DNA from: Thermoplasmata archaeon
Lineage (GTDB): Archaea > Thermoplasmatota > DTKX01 > VGTL01
NCBI GenBank assembly: GCA_038851035.1
Contig: JAWCLH010000007.1
Location: 45,820 to 109,819, forward strand
Direction of reading: 5' to 3'
Length of the DNA: 64,000 nt
Part shown: positions 60,930-64,000 of the stretch, piece by piece
How the letters are laid out: each line of letters begins with the position of its first letter
Numbering within the stretch: the first letter of the stretch is position 1
The notes under the pieces: model-generated
What the model was told of the DNA's origin: nothing
Databases searched by the model: none
What the model saw: the letters and a program-made list of their open reading frames with translations, nothing else
Position numbers and translations under genes: made by a program

Positions 60930-62045
60930 ATGCCGCGCTGGCGCAGGTTGGTATGTCTTTTAACAATCGCTCTCATGGTTCTCCCCCTCCCGGGGGCGTT
61001 TCCGGACTGGATTCCTGTTGAAATCACTCCCTCGGCCACGTTTTCGTTCCCTCCAGGCGGAGGGACCTGCACGACGGGCCTCAGGGTCCCCGTGGACGGG
61101 CTGGTGAAGGGCGCCGTTCTGAACGTGACCGGGCTGCCGCTCTACACGAACCACAGCTGGTCCGCCAACGCCACTGAAATCTGGGAGGATGCGGCGGAGA
61201 GGACAAACCTGACCCTGTCACCGGAGGGCATAGGGCTCGTAGGCTTCGGGAGCTGGTGGGAGGAGACGGCGGAGGAGGCGTTGGGAAGAGGAGAATGCGA
61301 GAACCTAGCGATGGTAAACGGAGCACTGTGCCTGGCCGATAAAAGCGGCTCAGGTAGGCTTTTATCTCCAGCTTTAAATGTGTCTGCATATTCCCGCGTT
61401 ATGGTTCAGGGCGAATTCCCGAGCGGGACGAATTATTCAGTAGACATCCTCGACCCTGGGGCGGGTAACGCGATGCTCCAGAAAGGGCTGAGGAACGGGG
61501 ATGAGCTGGACCTCTCATTGTGGGCGGGGATGGAGGAGCCTTACAGGGAGCTCGTGATGAGGTTAAATGTCAACACGAGCGACCAGAATATCACTCCCAG
61601 AATAACGAAATGGGGAGTGGGTACGGGGTGGCGGGAAAATGTTATGCTGTATAACACTCCTCTCCTCTCACCATTTCTCCAAACTTACGGCAACCTCTAT
61701 GTGAACGCCACCCTTCCGCCAAATAGCGGGTACTGGGTCAATGTCACCGACGAGAGCAATAACACGCTCCTTTCCTATCTCAAAAACGGCGACCCCATTC
61801 TGGTGGACGCCAGCAGATATCCCAAAATACGGTTGAACCTGACGCTGTGGAGTAGCGATACGAATGTCACGCCAATAATGCACGAATGGGGTTATGGCAC
61901 TCTGGTTAAAGAAAAATGGGATGATACGACCAAATGCGGTCGGGCTCGAGGTGGGAGAGTGCCTCTCCCTTTTGCCTCGGAACACCGAGTTTTTAAACTG
62001 GACCAAGGAACCGGGGATTCGCCTCGACAATTCATCCATGGGTGA
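60930..62045 (+). CDS. Secreted surface protein, first part (frame ends after a frameshift)
   Basis: The ATG at 60930 follows a TATA-like GTTAAATATC at 60889-60898; GTG 60921 is also in frame. A signal peptide (RRLVCLLTIALMVLPLPGAF) and an Asn-rich exported region follow. Two units of about 75 residues are recognisable, each with ...NGDxxxL...(R)LxLN...NITP/NVTP...WGxGT, near residues 155-240 and 255-335. After about residue 336 (DDTT) the frame becomes Arg/Gly-rich nonsense and stops at 62045, while the next frame carries on smoothly. The real gene therefore continues in the other frame (61921-64000), and this is a 5' fragment. Confidence 0.75.
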   Translation: MPRWRRLVCLLTIALMVLPLPGAFPDWIPVEITPSATFSFPPGGGTCTTGLRVPVDGLVKGAVLNVTGLPLYTNHSWSANATEIWEDAAERTNLTLSPEGIGLVGFGSWWEETAEEALGRGECENLAMVNGALCLADKSGSGRLLSPALNVSAYSRVMVQGEFPSGTNYSVDILDPGAGNAMLQKGLRNGDELDLSLWAGMEEPYRELVMRLNVNTSDQNITPRITKWGVGTGWRENVMLYNTPLLSPFLQTYGNLYVNATLPPNSGYWVNVTDESNNTLLSYLKNGDPILVDASRYPKIRLNLTLWSSDTNVTPIMHEWGYGTLVKEKWDDTTKCGRARGGRVPLPFASEHRVFKLDQGTGDSPRQFIHG

Positions 62046-64000
62046 CGATGCGATTCTCGATGGGAATTTTGACATTATTAGATTGGCGAATGGAACTTAC
62101 CGCATGTATTACACGGGCATTAACCTCTCGTCGGAGAAGGGCAAGATTCTGAGCGCCATTTCCAAAGACGGTCTGGTATGGCAAAAGGAGAACGGGGTGC
62201 GTGTGGACACGGGTGGCGGTTCTGGATATGAGAATAGGGTCGTGAGCGACCCTTACATCATCATTCTTCCAGATGGAGCACTCCGAATGCTGTATACATG
62301 CACAAACGGTATCGAAGGCGTCCCCGCCTACATCGCGAGCGCCTATTCCATAGACGGCCTTAATTGGGTCAAAGAGGGTCTTAGGCTCTCTCCGGGGGGA
62401 CGTTCGGACGGCTATGACAATGCAAGAGCCTGCGGAAAAGTCTGGGTCGAGCCCTATCCAGGAGGATATAGGTTATATTATGTAGGTCTAGATGTTAATT
62501 ATGGAAGACATAGGATATTGAGTGCTATTTCTTCGGACACATTGACTTGGACGAAGGAAAGCGGCGTGAGAATAGATATCGGCGCTACGAGCGATTTCGA
62601 AAATGACGGAGTCTACAGTCCCGTGATAACATTATTAAAAAACGACACATACAGAATGTTCTATACATGCAATAATGAGTACGCGGCCGATAACAAACCA
62701 AGAATAAGAAGCGCACTATCCCGGAACCTTATTGATTGGACCAAAGAAGACGGCGTGAGGATCGCCCCCGGTGATCAAAATGACCTTGGGGGTGTTTATG
62801 TAGGCGGGAGGGTGTTCTCGATTCCGGGAGGCTTCAGAATATATTATAGAGGGTGGTCATCAACCGACGTTGGACAGATCCTTTCCGCCGTTAGTATGTT
62901 CAATTATACTCCCAATGGTTCTTTGGAGTCCTCGATTGTACTGGGAAACAACCCCTACTCATATATCGTGTCATGGATTGAAAACGTCCCGTCAAACACG
63001 TCCGTTTCCGTGAAGCTGAGAATGTCCCCGGAGAACATTTCTTGGTCGCAATGGCAGAATATTATATCGAATTATACCTATAACATATTTACCTCTAATC
63101 TATCTAATTGGGGGCCTTTCATTCAGTACAATAGTACATTAACCACTTCAGATTCAAATGTTACTCCTACCATGTCAGAATTTTACATTAAATATTCGCC
63201 TTATCTTATTAATGCCATCCTCACCTCCGCTCCTGGCCCGACCGTCATTTCACCTGAAGGTCGCATTGTTGCAGCTAGACCGGTGATTGATTCACACCCT
63301 ACTCCCGGTTCCGTCATCGGAGTGGAACTCTCATCTGACGGAACCACCTGGCAAGTGTTTCAAAACGACACTTTGATGAATCTCACATCTCCTAGCAACA
63401 TTATATACTGGCGCTCTGCGTTTACAGGGAACGGCAACGGTACGGCCTTTCTGAGGGGTCTGACAATCGAGTATACAATTGAGCACTATCCTTCCGATGT
63501 TTCTATTGATGTGGGCACCGACGGCACCATTGAGTGGTTTCATGCCGGCTCGCTCACCGGCACAGTGCCCGCCTCTAATCTCACGGACGCGATTTACACC
63601 TATGTGACCGCCCACCGCGCCGAGGCCGTGGACGGCTTCATAATCGTCCCAATAAATATTACTAGTGCCACGGGGGGCAACATCGTTTTGGGCGACGCCG
63701 CCGTCGACTTCGCCCCCGCCCCGCGCATCCTATCCCATAATCCAACTGGAACGAATGTATCGCTCAACGCCCCAATCGAGATCTCATTCAGCGAGGCGAT
63801 GAATGGAACATCGTTGAATATTACCATCGCACCATCAACGACCCTCACTCCATCCTGGTCCGAGGATCTGAGGAATGTCGCCTTGACCCATCCCGAGTTT
63901 AAAGAAAACACCACTTACAATGTTACTGTCAGGGCAGGGGCGCTCTCGCTGGAAGGGGCGCCGATGCTGGAGGATTATTCCTGGAGCTTTACAACCGAAA
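61921..64000 (+). CDS. Secreted surface protein, second part: five-repeat propeller and Ig-like domain (open at right edge)
   Basis: This frame is open from 61912 to the window end without a stop, about 690 codons. Joining at the AAA near 61932 (dropping one base) gives DDTTNAVGLEVGECL, continuous with the first part. Five repeats follow, each with TYRMYYTG, then ILSAISxDGLxWTKExGVR: at about 62092, 62275, 62465, 62644 and 62830. This fits five-bladed propellers of the GH43/GH32/GH62 or sialidase kind, though no catalytic residues are assigned. An Asn-rich domain resembling those upstream comes next, and near 63720 an SbsA-like Ig domain (PRILSHNPTGTNV, PIEISFSEAMNG, YSWSFTTE). Codons such as TTA, ATA, AAT and TAT are far commoner than elsewhere in the window. 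Confidence 0.75.
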   Translation, partial: MIRPNAVGLEVGECLSLLPRNTEFLNWTKEPGIRLDNSSMGDDAILDGNFDIIRLANGTYRMYYTGINLSSEKGKILSAISKDGLVWQKENGVRVDTGGGSGYENRVVSDPYIIILPDGALRMLYTCTNGIEGVPAYIASAYSIDGLNWVKEGLRLSPGGRSDGYDNARACGKVWVEPYPGGYRLYYVGLDVNYGRHRILSAISSDTLTWTKESGVRIDIGATSDFENDGVYSPVITLLKNDTYRMFYTCNNEYAADNKPRIRSALSRNLIDWTKEDGVRIAPGDQNDLGGVYVGGRVFSIPGGFRIYYRGWSSTDVGQILSAVSMFNYTPNGSLESSIVLGNNPYSYIVSWIENVPSNTSVSVKLRMSPENISWSQWQNIISNYTYNIFTSNLSNWGPFIQYNSTLTTSDSNVTPTMSEFYIKYSPYLINAILTSAPGPTVISPEGRIVAARPVIDSHPTPGSVIGVELSSDGTTWQVFQNDTLMNLTSPSNIIYWRSAFTGNGNGTAFLRGLTIEYTIEHYPSDVSIDVGTDGTIEWFHAGSLTGTVPASNLTDAIYTYVTAHRAEAVDGFIIVPINITSATGGNIVLGDAAVDFAPAPRILSHNPTGTNVSLNAPIEISFSEAMNGTSLNITIAPSTTLTPSWSEDLRNVALTHPEFKENTTYNVTVRAGALSLEGAPMLEDYSWSFTTE

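Overview
This window reads as archaeal chromosome. It carries eukaryote-type ribosomal proteins (S19e, L39e, L31e, S24e, S27ae), aIF6, a PDCD5-family protein, a CDC48/VAT ATPase and an RtcB ligase. TATA-like boxes lie about 25-40 nt before many starts, and GC is high by eye over most of the window. An O6-alkylguanine-DNA alkyltransferase fused to endonuclease V, a class II HMG-CoA reductase and a VAT-like ATPase together suggest the phylum Thermoplasmatota. That is an inference; no rRNA gene is present to settle it.

Layout. 1-8 kb is a leftward DNA-repair block: the start of exonuclease VII large subunit (cut by the window edge), a lipoprotein, a propeller protein coupled to an Hjc-like resolvase, mutL and mutS. 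8-14 kb holds small DNA-binding and zinc-ribbon genes and a 1,702-residue TPR protein. 14.4-16.5 kb is a translation cluster (S19e, PDCD5, L39e, L31e, aIF6). 16.5-28.6 kb is a leftward block of cell-surface genes: a membrane protein and a giant kelch/Ig protein that share a longin/roadblock-like cytoplasmic domain, an FG-GAP/transglutaminase protein, a subtilisin-like protease and a two-thioredoxin-fold protein without CxxC motifs. 28.8-34.9 kb has an LsrF-like aldolase with a zinc dehydrogenase, a UbiA prenyltransferase, a gene-poor gap, rtcB and a decayed AAA_14/DUF4143 ATPase. 35.1-39.6 kb is one 1,490-residue surface protein with eleven repeats and a highly charged tail.

39.7-43.8 kb contains a small membrane protein, a PqqD-like protein, a zinc ribbon, a phosphoesterase, an OB-fold protein and an unknown gene. 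It is followed by a 1.3-kb gene-poor, more AT-rich stretch. 45-52 kb has panE, the alkyltransferase/endonuclease V fusion, hmgA and a FtsX-type ABC exporter. 52.3-55.4 kb has a glycosyltransferase, S24e, S27ae (lacking an ordinary start codon) and an M29 aminopeptidase. 55.4-55.8 kb has a tRNA-Arg(CCG) gene whose promoter and 5' part are duplicated, plus other tRNA debris. 56-60.8 kb has a methyltransferase, a helical small protein, an RNase H-fold protein with CDC48 downstream, and a VapBC-type pair. From 60.9 kb to the right edge runs a large secreted protein gene broken by an apparent frameshift near 61,933. Its second part encodes five propeller-like repeats and an Ig-like domain and has unusually AT-rich codons.

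The best candidates for undescribed biology are the longin-like domain shared by two surface proteins at 16.5-26.3 kb, the 1,490-residue repeat/tail protein, and the broken propeller gene at the right edge.
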